The notes: generated by a model not told the origin, from the sequence alone. A DNA stretch of 64,000 nucleotides from Pseudarthrobacter sp. W1I19 (GCF_030817835.1 NZ_JAUSZR010000001.1:4030001-4094000), one strand, 5' to 3'; numbered from the stretch's first letter, positions 17,586-26,560 are shown. Numbers and translations are program-made.

Positions 17586-18494
17586 TCAACCCTTGACGGC
17601 GTGCCCCATGCTCGTGACGAGCCGCCGCACCGCATCCTCTGCCGTTGGTGGAGGGCCAAAGACTTCGGCCTGCCGGGTTGTGTCGGCAACGTACTTGCCG
17701 GTCTGGAACCAGCCCATCATGGCGGCCAGATCCTTCGCCATCGGGTTGACCGGTGCCATCAGCGCACCCGCTGCCCGCACCACGCCAACGGGAACAGTCT
17801 GGACGCGGATCTCCTCACCGGTCAGCCGCTCCGCGATGTCGGCGAACTCCTGCATGGAGATGGGCCTGTCCCAGCCGATATCGATCCGCTGGCCCTCCAC
17901 GCCCGGAGCATCAACGGCGTCTGCGAGGTACCCGGCCAGATCCGAAGTGAGGACAAAGGTCAGCGGGATTCCCGGCGAGCCAAACCATCTGACCTTGTGC
18001 TTGGTGATGGGGTCACCGCCAAACCGGGTCACCTGGTCCAGGAAAGCGCCGGGACGCAGTGCCACAAACGGGACGCCCAGGGCCTGCAGCCTGTCCTCCA
18101 TCAGCCGTTTGTGCCAAAAATGCGGCACCTCCGGCGTCTGGTCGCAGGTGAGGATGCTGGTGAGGACAAACCTGCCGATCCCGGCACGCTTGGCAGCATC
18201 AGCGAGGTTCGAGTTGCCCACCGTGTCGATCTCCGGGTTGTCGCCCTTCCGGTGCCTGGTATAGCCGGCGGCAGAAGTGATCACCGCATCGGCGCCGGTC
18301 ATCGCGCGGGCCAACGAGTCCGCGTCCATCATGTCCCCGCGTGCAATTTCCACCCCGGAAGATTCCAGCCGTGAGGCATCCGAGCCCGGCCGGACGAGTG
18401 CACGCACCTGCTTCCCCCGGTTCAGCAACTCTGTGACCACCTGGCCGCCCACCATGCCGGTGCCGCCTACAACGAGTACTGGCCCTTCACCCAT
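17586..18494 (-). CDS. NmrA/atypical SDR family NAD(P)-binding protein
   Basis: 302 residues. Opens with VLVVGGTGMVGGQVVTEL, the Gly-rich nucleotide motif of NmrA-like atypical SDRs, then VRALVRPGSDASRL (NADP-type Arg), GADAVITSAAGYTRH and FVLTSILTCDQ. The classical YxxxK is replaced by HFWHKRLMEDRLQ, as usual in this branch, so it may act as an NADP(H) sensor or as a quinone or isoflavone reductase-like enzyme. AGGAG lies 6 bases before the ATG at 18494. It follows malQ by 66 bases on the same strand and may be read from the same transcript, though no shared function is obvious. Confidence 0.8.
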   Translation of the reverse strand: MGEGPVLVVGGTGMVGGQVVTELLNRGKQVRALVRPGSDASRLESSGVEIARGDMMDADSLARAMTGADAVITSAAGYTRHRKGDNPEIDTVGNSNLADAAKRAGIGRFVLTSILTCDQTPEVPHFWHKRLMEDRLQALGVPFVALRPGAFLDQVTRFGGDPITKHKVRWFGSPGIPLTFVLTSDLAGYLADAVDAPGVEGQRIDIGWDRPISMQEFADIAERLTGEEIRVQTVPVGVVRAAGALMAPVNPMAKDLAAMMGWFQTGKYVADTTRQAEVFGPPPTAEDAVRRLVTSMGHAVKG

Positions 18495-18560
18495 CGTCCT
18501 CTCCTGACTGTTGACCCTGGCTGTATACCCAGGCAAAACCCGGGCAGCACGACTGGCTCC

Positions 18561-20810
18561 CTAGCCGCGCAGGGCTCCCTCCACCGCCGACAGCAGCGAG
18601 TTGAAACGCGCGTTGGCGGGAAGGTCATCCAGGAAAACGGGATGACCGTCCGGTCCCGCCAGCGGAACCTGCCAGTTCGGGTACAGGGCTTCAGTGGTGC
18701 CCGGCTGGTTCTGGACCCGCCGCTCGCCCACGGCATCCACCAGGGCAACACCAAGCAACACAGACGGCGCCTGGGCCAGCAGCAAGTGCAGTGCCTCGAT
18801 GGTCCTCTCTTCACGTCCGGCCGCTCCCCCGGGCCCGTCCTCGGGCAGGTACCCGCGCTCCCGGAGCAGGGCAAACATTTTCTCCAGCGAGGCGTTATGC
18901 TCGGCCCGCTCCTCCGCTTCCGGACGCTCCAGCAGGCCCAGGCCGCTGCGCAAGGCCACGTGGTCTCCGGCGAGGTAGCCGGCAGTGGGCGGGAGGTCGT
19001 GGGTGTTGACGCTGGCGAGCGCCTGCATGCGGTACTTTTCCGGCGCAAGGGGCGAATCGCCGTCGTACTCAAACCACAGGATGGAGGTGCCCAGGATGCC
19101 GCGGGCGGCAAGGTAATCCCGGACCCACGGCTCGAAGGTCCCCAGGTCCTCCCCGATCACCACGGCCCCGGCACGCTGCGCCTCGAGGGCAAGGATGCCT
19201 ATCAATGCCTCGTGGTCGTATTTCACGTACGCGCCATCGCCGGGAGCGTTTCCGGCCGGGATCCACCACAGCCGGAAAAGGCCCAGAATATGGTCCACCC
19301 GGACACCGCCGGCGTGGCGCAGCACGGTGGCCAGCATGTTCCGGAACGGAATGTAGCCGGCCTCCGCCAGCCGAGCGGGGTGCCAAGGCGGCTGGCCCCA
19401 GTCCTGGCCCTGCTGGTTGTACATGTCCGGGGGCGCGCCCACGCTGGTTCCCGGTGCCAGGACGTCGTGGAGTGTCCAGGCGTCGGCGCTGCTATGGTCC
19501 ACGCCCACGGCGAGGTCATGGACCACACCGAGGCGCATGCCGGACCGGAGCGCGGCCCGCTGGGCTTCTTCGAGCTGTTCGTCGCAGATCCACTGGAGCC
19601 AGCGGTGGAACCCGATCCGGTCCGCCAGCCGTTCCCGCAGTGCTTCAGTCTGGGGTGTGCCCAGTGCACGGGCGGGATCGGACCAGAACGGGTCCCCGGC
19701 CGGCAGGTCCTCGCGGATGGCGGACCACAGGGCAAAGTCGTCCAGGCCCTTGCCGGAAATCCGGCAGAACTCGTCGAAGGCGGCCTGCCGGGCTGGCGGC
19801 CGGCGCGCATGGTAGAGCAGCTCGAGTGCTTGGAGCTTCGCGGCGTAGACGGCGTCGCGGTCCAGCCGGTTGCCATCTTTGTTCAGCCCGGCCACCTCTT
19901 CGTGGAGCTTCTCGACCGTGGCGCGCTTGCGCGGCTTGAGATAGGCCACTTCGGGGATGGCCTCGATGCGGATGTACAGCGGGTTGAAGAACCGACGGGT
20001 GGACGGCGAATACGGCGACGGCTGCACGGGTGGAACCGGCTCGGCAGCGTGCAAGGGGTTGACCAGTACATAGTCCGCCCCGCGGGTGCCGCTAAGGGCG
20101 GCCAGGTCAGCCAGGTCCGAGAAGTCGCCGATGCCCCAGGACCGCTTGGAGCGCACGGAATAGAGCTGGGTAGCCAGTCCCCAGCCCCGGCGCTCCTCCA
20201 AGGGAGCTGCGGTGGTCAGCCGTGCGGGCACCACTACCAGCGTGGCGGACGCGCTGGCACCTTCGGATTCTGCATGCAGGGTGTGCCATCCCAGCGGCAA
20301 ATCCTGCGGAAGGGCGAAGGTCGCCCGTCCGGTAGCAACGCCGTCGATATCCCGCGGCTGGACCCAAAGGTCCTGCTGGACGCCAACCCGGGACCCGGCA
20401 CCGCCCTCAAGGGCGATGGTCAGCTGTGCTGTGGCGCCGTCGCGCACGTGCACCGGAACCTGCGCAGGCTCGCCCTGCTGGATTACGACGGCGGGCGGCA
20501 GCATGCGCCGCCAGGGCGCCAGTTCGGCTTCCGCCAGTGCCGCCTGGATGAGCTGGTTGGTGTCCGCCCGCACCCCGAGGGAGCCGAGGACCTTGATTAA
20601 GGTGTCTTCGGCGACGGAGTGCGGCAGCCCGTCCCAACCTTGGAAAGACGTTCCCACCCCGTGCGCATCAGCCAATTGCTGGAGGAGGTGCGGGTCCACG
20701 GGCTCCCTGGCAGCAGCCTCATAGACTCCTCCATCTGCAGCGGGCGGTAAGCCCGGCGTGTCCGCGGGCGCGGGCAATGGTGGGAAGTGCTGCTGGTCTG
20801 AAGCCGTCAT
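18561..20810 (-). CDS. malQ: 4-alpha-glucanotransferase (amylomaltase), GH77
   Basis: 749 residues, the length of the long actinobacterial MalQ type. An N-terminal region of about 190 residues precedes the GH77 barrel. Barrel motifs include RSWGIGDFSDLADLA, PLHAAEPVPP, the nucleophile Asp in GVRVDHILGLFR (about 505), the acid/base Glu in VIGEDLGTFEP (about 551) and the third Asp in VNTHDLPPTAG (about 603). It transfers glucan segments between maltodextrins, turning products of the neighbouring amylase into substrates for phosphorylase and glucokinase in the cytoplasm. It lies near the amylase but on the other strand. Confidence 0.95.
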   Translation of the reverse strand: MTASDQQHFPPLPAPADTPGLPPAADGGVYEAAAREPVDPHLLQQLADAHGVGTSFQGWDGLPHSVAEDTLIKVLGSLGVRADTNQLIQAALAEAELAPWRRMLPPAVVIQQGEPAQVPVHVRDGATAQLTIALEGGAGSRVGVQQDLWVQPRDIDGVATGRATFALPQDLPLGWHTLHAESEGASASATLVVVPARLTTAAPLEERRGWGLATQLYSVRSKRSWGIGDFSDLADLAALSGTRGADYVLVNPLHAAEPVPPVQPSPYSPSTRRFFNPLYIRIEAIPEVAYLKPRKRATVEKLHEEVAGLNKDGNRLDRDAVYAAKLQALELLYHARRPPARQAAFDEFCRISGKGLDDFALWSAIREDLPAGDPFWSDPARALGTPQTEALRERLADRIGFHRWLQWICDEQLEEAQRAALRSGMRLGVVHDLAVGVDHSSADAWTLHDVLAPGTSVGAPPDMYNQQGQDWGQPPWHPARLAEAGYIPFRNMLATVLRHAGGVRVDHILGLFRLWWIPAGNAPGDGAYVKYDHEALIGILALEAQRAGAVVIGEDLGTFEPWVRDYLAARGILGTSILWFEYDGDSPLAPEKYRMQALASVNTHDLPPTAGYLAGDHVALRSGLGLLERPEAEERAEHNASLEKMFALLRERGYLPEDGPGGAAGREERTIEALHLLLAQAPSVLLGVALVDAVGERRVQNQPGTTEALYPNWQVPLAGPDGHPVFLDDLPANARFNSLLSAVEGALRG

Positions 20811-20964
20811 TCGTGTCCGCCTCGTCTGGTGTGATGTGGCCCGAACTTACAGTGCTGCCTGTTGCACCGGGCGTTTGCACCCCGCGCACAACCGTTGGTT
20901 CAGATTATTGCAGGCGGCCGCACAGGTGAAACCCAGGCTGGTTTTGTCGCTTGGAGAGGCCGCT

Positions 20965-21699
20965 TCAGGGCTCGAAGTGAGTGGTGACCGTGCCCGAGCT
21001 GACCTGGTTCAGGATGTCCCCGGCGAGATCACGCAGTTTCCGGTTGCGGTGGCTTGAAGCCTTGGTGAGGACGGCCATCGCTTCTTCCTGGGAGCACCTG
21101 TTTTGCGCCATCACCACACCACAGGCCAAATTGATAACGGTGCGGTGTTCCAGGGCTGCTGTGAGGTCCTCCGCCAGGTTCTGGGCATCAGCGATCCTCA
21201 GGGCCAGCCGCACCGCCCGTCCCGCCAGTTCGGCAAAACCTTCTGCCCGGCGCACCACGGCGTGCGTGAAAAGGCCCGGTTCGGAAGCGAAGAAGTTCAG
21301 TGCCGCCGCATGGCTGTTGTCCAGCGCGAGGGGAACTCCCAGCACGCTGGCGCAGCCATTGTCCTTCAGGAGCTTCTGGTATTGAGGCCAGCGGGTGTCT
21401 GTTGCCACGTCCGGGAGGACTACCGGCTTCATGATTTCCAGGGCTGTCAGGCACGGCCCCTGCCCCAGTTCCTGCTCGAGCTTGTCCAGCAGAGTTGCGC
21501 GCGGGCTGCTTCCGGCGACGGTGGCACTGCGCTTGCGCTGCCGGAGCGTCACGCCGCATTCAATGAGTGAACCTGCGGTCTCCCCCAGGGTCGAGGCGGC
21601 GAGGACGGACAGGTCGCCAAGGAACGCGCTCACGTTGGCGCTGCCGATAATCATGTCGTGCAGCTTGACGAACTGCTCGTCGCTGCTGGGAGTGTCCAT
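20965..21699 (-). CDS. GAF and ANTAR domain regulator
   Basis: 244 residues. A GAF domain (about 25-165; DKLEQELGQGPCLTALEIMK, ASVLGVPLALDNSHAAAL) is followed by a C-terminal ANTAR domain (about 175-235; ALEHRTVINLACGVVMAQNR, EAMAVLTKASSHRNRKLRD). ANTAR domains bind paired RNA hairpins and stop transcription termination; the GAF part probably senses a small ligand or redox state. A second, longer GAF-ANTAR protein is encoded at 44114, with a closely similar C-terminal core. It stands alone between malQ and an aldo/keto reductase; its RNA targets are unknown. Confidence 0.9.
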   Translation of the reverse strand: MDTPSSDEQFVKLHDMIIGSANVSAFLGDLSVLAASTLGETAGSLIECGVTLRQRKRSATVAGSSPRATLLDKLEQELGQGPCLTALEIMKPVVLPDVATDTRWPQYQKLLKDNGCASVLGVPLALDNSHAAALNFFASEPGLFTHAVVRRAEGFAELAGRAVRLALRIADAQNLAEDLTAALEHRTVINLACGVVMAQNRCSQEEAMAVLTKASSHRNRKLRDLAGDILNQVSSGTVTTHFEP

Positions 21700-21897
21700 C
21701 CCTCAATATAAGCGACTTCCGCTCCTTCCGGCGCTCCATAAAACGTCACACCCGGACCGGTGCGTTACTCCAAAAGTCGAAAAGCGAAGCTCTAAGGCGG
21801 AATTCTGCAGCAGCACCGCCGATCTGTGTAGCCTCGTGACGATAAAAGGGCACGTGTCAAAAGCTGCATGCCAAAGAAACTGTGAGGAGACCGGAAA

Positions 21898-22944
21898 ATG
21901 AGCCTCAGTGAACTGCGGGTGTTCGGGCGGTCAGGCACGCCGATCAGTCCGCTGACCCTGGGCACCATGAACTTCGGCGAGGGAACCGGCGGCCCGCCCG
22001 GTGCCCCCACCGGGGCCGAGGAGAGCATCCGGATCATCCACTCCGCGCTGGATGCCGGCATCACCGCCATCGACACCGCCGACGTCTACTCGCAGGGAGA
22101 GTCGGAGCAGGTTGTGGGGCGGGCACTGCGCGGCCGCCGGGACGACGTCTTCCTGGCCACCAAGTTCCATGGCCAGATGAGCCCCAATCCTGCCCATTCC
22201 GGCAACTCCCGGCGCTGGATCACGCAGGCCGTCGAAGGCAGCCTACGACGGCTGCAGACTGACCGGATCGACCTGTACCAGGCGCACCGGCCGGACTACA
22301 ACACCGATGTCCTGGAGACGATCACCACCCTCAATGACCTGATCAGGCAGGGAAAGATCCTCTACTACGGCACCTCGGTATTCACCCCGGCGCAGCTGGT
22401 GGAGGCCCAGTGGCTCGCCACCACCAACCACCTCATCCCGCCGCTCGGCAACCAGGTTCCCTACTCCATGCTGGTGCGCGCCAACGAACGCGACGTCTTC
22501 CCGATCACCCAGCAGTACGGGCTCGGCGTGCTGGCCTACGGTCCGCTGGCAGGCGGCTGGCTGTCAGGCAGCTTTGTGCTGGAGTCCGGCACAGCACCGA
22601 CCCGGGTGCATTCACTGCCCGGCCGCTACGACATTTCCGGTCCGTCCAGCGAGCGGAAGCTCCTTGCCGCCGATGCCCTGGCGCGGCTGGCCGACAAGCT
22701 GGAGCTGTCGCTGGTGGATCTCTCCATCGGCTTCGCGCTGACGCACCCGGCCATCAGCAGCGTGATCATCGGGCCGCGCAGCGAGGAGCACCTGGCCGCC
22801 TACCTGAAGGCCGCGGACGTCCAGCTCGGCGAGTCCGTCCTTGATGCAATTGACGACGTTGTGCCCCCGGGCACCAACTTCGTGGAACGGGACGCGGGCG
22901 CCATCGTCCCGTCGATTGAGTTCGCAGAATTACGACGGCGTTAG
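21898..22944 (+). CDS. Aldo/keto reductase
   Basis: 348 residues of the larger, YghZ/voltage-channel-beta-like AKR type. Landmarks are LTLGTMNFGEGTG, AIDTADVYSQGESE (Asp, Tyr), VFLATKFHG (Lys), LYQAHRPDY (His) and the cofactor motif SVIIGPRSEEHL. AGGAG lies 9 bases before the ATG. It is the fourth AKR in this window and stands alone. Substrate unknown. Confidence 0.9.
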   Translation: MSLSELRVFGRSGTPISPLTLGTMNFGEGTGGPPGAPTGAEESIRIIHSALDAGITAIDTADVYSQGESEQVVGRALRGRRDDVFLATKFHGQMSPNPAHSGNSRRWITQAVEGSLRRLQTDRIDLYQAHRPDYNTDVLETITTLNDLIRQGKILYYGTSVFTPAQLVEAQWLATTNHLIPPLGNQVPYSMLVRANERDVFPITQQYGLGVLAYGPLAGGWLSGSFVLESGTAPTRVHSLPGRYDISGPSSERKLLAADALARLADKLELSLVDLSIGFALTHPAISSVIIGPRSEEHLAAYLKAADVQLGESVLDAIDDVVPPGTNFVERDAGAIVPSIEFAELRRR

Positions 22945-23142
22945 TCCAGTCCCGCCTTCGGCCCGCCTGAGCTGAGGCCCGCCTGAGCGCGAGCCCGCAC
23001 TGCCGGCGATCCCCGTGGTGGAACACCTGATGCCGGCATCCCGGCCCGCCGCACCTGTCCCCACTGCAGGGGTAAGGGTGCTGGAAGATTCCCTTTTCTA
23101 CGACGCTACCGGACGACCTCCACCGGCCGCCCGGCCTCGCCC

Positions 23143-23171
23143 TTGACGGAAGGGGGCAAGGCTCCTACGGT
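23143..23171 (+). promoter_or_regulatory. Putative promoter of the DUF3040 gene
   Basis: TTGACG, 17 bases, TACGGT: good spacing and good boxes, about 45 bases before the start codon. The stretch from 22945 to here holds nothing else that I can recognise. Confidence 0.5.
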
Positions 23172-23211
23172 CAATATCGAGAGTCCAGAAGTGTGATTTC
23201 AAGGCCGTCCA

Positions 23212-23508
23212 ATGCCAATGTCCGAAGAGGAGCGGCGGCTCCTCAAGGAGCTGGAGCTCCGGCTGATAGCCGACGACCCGCACCTGGCGATGGAGTTGCT
23301 GTCCGGGTACCCGTCGCGCCGGTTCAGGTCAGGTGTCTACTACGGTTCAGCCGCGGGTTTGCTCGGCCTTGTCCTCTTTATCGCGGGTGTCAGCGGGCAG
23401 ATCATCGGAATTGCCATCAGCGGAATCCTTCTGATGGCTCTGGGCACCTACCTCGCGGTGCGGAAGCCCAGGCCCCATCGCGGGGGCCGGCATGGACGGG
23501 CGGGGTAG
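23212..23508 (+). CDS. DUF3040 domain membrane protein
   Basis: 98 residues. The start MPMSEEERRLLKELELRLIA followed by DDPHLAMEL and two membrane segments (GSAAGLLGLVLFIAGVS and IIGIAISGILLMALGTYLAV) is the layout of the actinobacterial DUF3040 family, whose function is unknown. A second ATG at 23218 is equally possible. The last 162 bases overlap the 3' end of the DMT transporter gene on the opposite strand, so both C-terminal tails are encoded in the same DNA. The hydrophobic part of this protein lies in the overlap, so the frame is under real constraint. Confidence 0.8.
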   Translation: MPMSEEERRLLKELELRLIADDPHLAMELLSGYPSRRFRSGVYYGSAAGLLGLVLFIAGVSGQIIGIAISGILLMALGTYLAVRKPRPHRGGRHGRAG

Positions 23509-24594
23509 CGCGGACGGAAGAGGTAGCCGTTCGCCATCTTCGTGATCCCCCTGCCCGGACGCACGTGGCAGCAGGAAAACCAGCCCGGCCAGGACGGCGG
23601 CCGCCCCAGCCCAGCCCGCGGCCGGGAGGCGCTCCCCCACCACCAGCACGGCCAGCACCGCTGCAACCACTGTTTCAACCAGGGAGAGGCCGGTGGCGGT
23701 GCTCGCGCGGATCCGGGCCAGGCCCCACCCGAACAGGATGTACCCGGCAAACATCGGGACAATGGCCATGTAGGCTCCAACGCCGACGTTCGTCCAGGAT
23801 TCGACCAGTGGGCGTCCGGTCAGGAGGAGGACCGGCATCAGGAGCACCCCGCCCACTCCGAAAACCGCGCCCATGGCGGCCCGTGCCGACAGTCCGCCAC
23901 CGATAAGGCGATGCGCCGCCCACGAATAGAGGGCGTACGTCACGCCCGCAACCAGGCCCAAAACGATACCCGCGGGCGTCGCCCAGGAATCCAGAGCGGA
24001 TTCCGTGCCGGCGCCGCTCGCGCCATCAGCACCGCCGGGCCTGTGTCCGGCAACCGATAACAGCCCCGCGCCCGCGACGCCGAGCAGTGCTCCGGCCAGC
24101 CACCGGCGCGTGAGCGGCTTCTTGTCGGCAAACCGCTCGATGACCGCTGCGGCCACGGGAGCCGAGCCAATGGAAACCACGGTTCCCACTGCGACGCCGG
24201 CAAGATGCATGGAGGTATAAAACGCCAGGGGATAGACACCAACGGCCAGCGCACCCAACGACACCAGCGGCCATTGCTCCAACAGCAGCCGCCATTGCCC
24301 ACGGATGGGCCTGGCTGCATAGGCTGCCTGCAGCAGACCGCCCACACCCATGGCCACGGCACCAATGGCCAGCGGGCTCACTGCCGGAGCAAAGGTAGCC
24401 GCTGTTCCCGTAGTCCCCCACAGCACCGACGCGGCCAGCACAAAAACGGCACCCCAGCGTGCCCCGGGCAGGCGGTCAGGCCCGGTCAGGCTGTGGGGCC
24501 CGGACAGGCTCGTCCCCGAAAGCACTCGGCTGTTCCGCCCACGCCCGCCGCTGGGTCCGATCTGCCGGGCAGAGCGTCCGGTGGAACCCGTCAC
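23347..24594 (-). CDS. EamA/DMT family transporter
   Basis: 415 residues with about ten membrane segments arranged as two EamA repeats (first from AVFVLAASVLWGTTGTAATF, second from GIVLGLVAGVTYALYSWAAH; both carry the family pattern). It is probably an exporter of a metabolite or drug. GTG start; it overlaps the stop of the TetR gene by 4 bases (GTGA), so the two are translationally coupled and the TetR protein most likely controls it. A hydrophilic tail of about 70 residues (from RASGQGDHEDGE) is unusual for the family and is largely antisense to the DUF3040 gene. Confidence 0.88.
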   Translation of the reverse strand: MTGSTGRSARQIGPSGGRGRNSRVLSGTSLSGPHSLTGPDRLPGARWGAVFVLAASVLWGTTGTAATFAPAVSPLAIGAVAMGVGGLLQAAYAARPIRGQWRLLLEQWPLVSLGALAVGVYPLAFYTSMHLAGVAVGTVVSIGSAPVAAAVIERFADKKPLTRRWLAGALLGVAGAGLLSVAGHRPGGADGASGAGTESALDSWATPAGIVLGLVAGVTYALYSWAAHRLIGGGLSARAAMGAVFGVGGVLLMPVLLLTGRPLVESWTNVGVGAYMAIVPMFAGYILFGWGLARIRASTATGLSLVETVVAAVLAVLVVGERLPAAGWAGAAAVLAGLVFLLPRASGQGDHEDGERLPLPSALPRPSMPAPAMGPGLPHREVGAQSHQKDSADGNSDDLPADTRDKEDKAEQTRG

Positions 24595-25187
24595 AGCTCG
24601 TCCAGCATCTGCGCGGCAATCGTTCGGCCCTGCAGAAGCCGCGCATCTCCGCCTTCGAGTCCCGCCCGTACCATGGCGCCTTCCACCAGGAAGGCAAAGT
24701 GGGCGACAAGATCCGGATGGCGTTTGTCCTGCTCCGGCAGAAGCTCTCCCACGTGCCTGGCCAGGAGTGCCTCAACTTCTTCCTTGTGGTGCCGGACCGC
24801 CAGCCGCCCCGGGCTTCCAGCGGGCAGTTCTGCCGCCGCGTTAAGCAATCCGCAGCCGCGGAACCCATGCTCATAGGCGAAGTTTGCGTGATCCACATAG
24901 GCGTCAAAGACGGCCAGGACCCGTTCACGGGGCCCGGAAGCGGCGTCAACACGCGCCCGGTACAGGGCGAGCCACTCTTCGTGCCGGGCTTCGAGGTAGG
25001 CGGCCACCAGGTCCTGCTTGGAGGCGAAGTTGTTGTACAGGCTCTTTTTCGCCACACCAGCCTCGGCCGTGATGGTGTCGATTCCCGTGGCACCGACACC
25101 TTGGGCATAGAAGAGCCGCGCGGCGGCCTCGAGCAACAGTGCACGGGCACGCCTTTTTGATGACAGGGGTACGTCAACCGGGGACAC
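24591..25187 (-). CDS. TetR family transcriptional regulator
   Basis: 198 residues. N-terminal TetR helix-turn-helix (LLLEAAARLFYAQGVGATGI, TITAEAGVAKKSLYNNFAS) and a helical ligand-binding part (YVDHANFAYEHGFRGCGLLN). The GTG at 25187 is chosen because AAGGAG lies 6 bases upstream; a longer frame to 25334 would run through the operator. It is the first gene of a two-gene unit with the EamA transporter and faces a divergent SDR gene. A perfect 14-bp inverted repeat 15 bases upstream is its likely operator, giving autoregulation and control of transporter and perhaps the SDR. Confidence 0.9.
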   Translation of the reverse strand: MSPVDVPLSSKRRARALLLEAAARLFYAQGVGATGIDTITAEAGVAKKSLYNNFASKQDLVAAYLEARHEEWLALYRARVDAASGPRERVLAVFDAYVDHANFAYEHGFRGCGLLNAAAELPAGSPGRLAVRHHKEEVEALLARHVGELLPEQDKRHPDLVAHFAFLVEGAMVRAGLEGGDARLLQGRTIAAQMLDEL

Positions 25188-25201
25188 CGCAGCTCCTTGA
25201 A

Positions 25202-25235
25202 CCAGGGGTAGGTAGGCCAGTCTACCTACCCCTGG
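25202..25235. promoter_or_regulatory. TetR operator: perfect 14-bp inverted repeat
   Basis: CCAGGGGTAGGTAG and CTACCTACCCCTGG are exact reverse complements, separated by 6 bases. The element lies between the divergent TetR (start 25187) and SDR (start 25325) genes. The inner GTAGGTAG/CTACCTAC resembles known TetR-family sites. Confidence 0.8.
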
Positions 25236-25324
25236 CTGCCGAGCACGATACCTCCCCGGGATTCGTGATGGAACGGACCAGTCAGGCGTAACCTGAAGGC
25301 GACTTCGGCGCTGAGGAGACGGCA

Positions 25325-26185
25325 ATGGGTTCAATGGATGGGCGCGTGGCCCTTGTTACCGGTGCCGCGGGCGGGCTGGGGAAGGCGGTAGCGGCCGGGC
25401 TGGCGCGTGAAGGCGGCGCGATCGTCGTCGTCGGACGCTCCATTGCCAGGGCGGAGGAAGCCATGGCAGGCATCCGCAGCCAAGTGCCGGACGCCAGGCT
25501 CGAACCACTGGCGTGTGACCTGTCCGTCCAGTCCTCCATCCGCTTGGCGGCGGCAGAGGTCCTCTCCCGGCACGAACGGCTGGACGTGCTGGTCAACGCT
25601 GCGGGCGTGTTCCGGAAGGAACGCCAAGTGACTCCTGACGGGCTCGAGCTGACCTTCGCCACCAATGTGATGGCCTATTTCCTGCTGACCACCCTGCTGC
25701 TTGACGCACTGAAGCGCAGCGGAGTCGGCGGCGCTCCCGGAGGCGGGCGCATCGTGAACGTGGCATCGAGGTACGGCAGCACCAGACTGAACTTCGACGA
25801 CCTCCAAACCGCCAACGGCAAGTACAGCTACCTCCGCTCCACGCCGCCCACCATGCTGGCCAGGGTCCTCCTCACCCAGGAATTTGCCGAACGGCTCCGT
25901 GGCACGGGCGTGGTGGCAAACGCTGTGCACCCCGGACTGGTCAAAAATACTGGCCTGCTGCAGGACGTGGGCGGCCCGTTCCGCTGGATCACCAATGCCA
26001 TCGGCGCCCCTGCCGAAAAGGCTGCTGACACCCCAATCTGGCTTGCCAGCGCACCCGAACCCGCCGAGGTTTCTGGAAAGCTGTGGGCCAAAAGGAAGGA
26101 ACTTCCGACGCCGGGGATGGGCTCGGACCCTGAAGCCCGGAGGCGCTTGTGGGAGGAGTGCAGCCTGCTGGCAAAACTCTCCTGA
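25325..26185 (+). CDS. SDR-family protein with degenerate catalytic motif
   Basis: 286 residues, retinol-dehydrogenase-like SDR fold: cofactor motif TGAAGGLG at residue 13, LDVLVNAAGVFRKE, and RIVNVASRYGS with the structural Ser. Where relatives read YxxxK followed by LAN (catalytic Tyr and Lys), this protein has RSTPPTMLARVLLT: Tyr is replaced by Thr and Lys by Met. The surrounding alignment (LLTQEFAERLRGTGV, NAVHPGLVKN) is intact, so this is not a frameshift. It may bind NAD(P) without acting as a normal dehydrogenase, or use other residues. It is divergent from the TetR gene and shares its operator region. Confidence 0.8.
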   Translation: MGSMDGRVALVTGAAGGLGKAVAAGLAREGGAIVVVGRSIARAEEAMAGIRSQVPDARLEPLACDLSVQSSIRLAAAEVLSRHERLDVLVNAAGVFRKERQVTPDGLELTFATNVMAYFLLTTLLLDALKRSGVGGAPGGGRIVNVASRYGSTRLNFDDLQTANGKYSYLRSTPPTMLARVLLTQEFAERLRGTGVVANAVHPGLVKNTGLLQDVGGPFRWITNAIGAPAEKAADTPIWLASAPEPAEVSGKLWAKRKELPTPGMGSDPEARRRLWEECSLLAKLS

Positions 26186-26257
26186 CTTTCAACCCATCCA
26201 TCCTGGAGGTGGCTCCGAACGATAGGACGAAGAAGTCTTTTGGGAGCGGACGGAGTA

Positions 26258-26560
26258 ATGGACGAGCAGGACCAGCAGTCACTGACCGGCGGGGTTATCC
26301 AGGAACACAACCTTGATCTCGCCCAGCTGTGGCTCGATTACATCGCCCTGGGCGGCAACGCCACACAACAGGACATCAAGGACTACACCGCGGGACGCAC
26401 CAGCCTTCCGGCGAAGGAACGCGACGTCCTGTCCCAGGCTGTCAACGAGCATCCGGATCCGGAAGGCCGGCCTCGTGAACTGCTGGCGATGGCCCCTTAC
26501 AGCAACTCTCCGCTCACCGTGCCGCGCAGGGATTCCTCCGGCCCGCAATCCTGCATGTAG
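26258..26560 (+). CDS. Hypothetical protein, 100 aa
   Basis: No family recognised. The first 75 residues look like a small helical protein (HNLDLAQLWLDYIALGGNAT, DIKDYTAGRTSLPAKERDVL); the tail is polar. Start at 26258 (MDEQDQQS) has GGAG close upstream. In Arthrobacter-like genomes such small acidic proteins are often single, unlinked genes. No signal or membrane segment seen. Confidence 0.55.
   Translation: MDEQDQQSLTGGVIQEHNLDLAQLWLDYIALGGNATQQDIKDYTAGRTSLPAKERDVLSQAVNEHPDPEGRPRELLAMAPYSNSPLTVPRRDSSGPQSCM

Noticed and set aside
17317..17589. Minus-strand frame through the GTGGGCCCAC repeats
   Set aside because: Repetitive translation, no ribosome site; explained by the DNA repeats.
18642..20600. 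Plus-strand open frame of 652 codons opposite malQ
   Set aside because: Shadow of GH77; no recognisable motif and no ribosome site.
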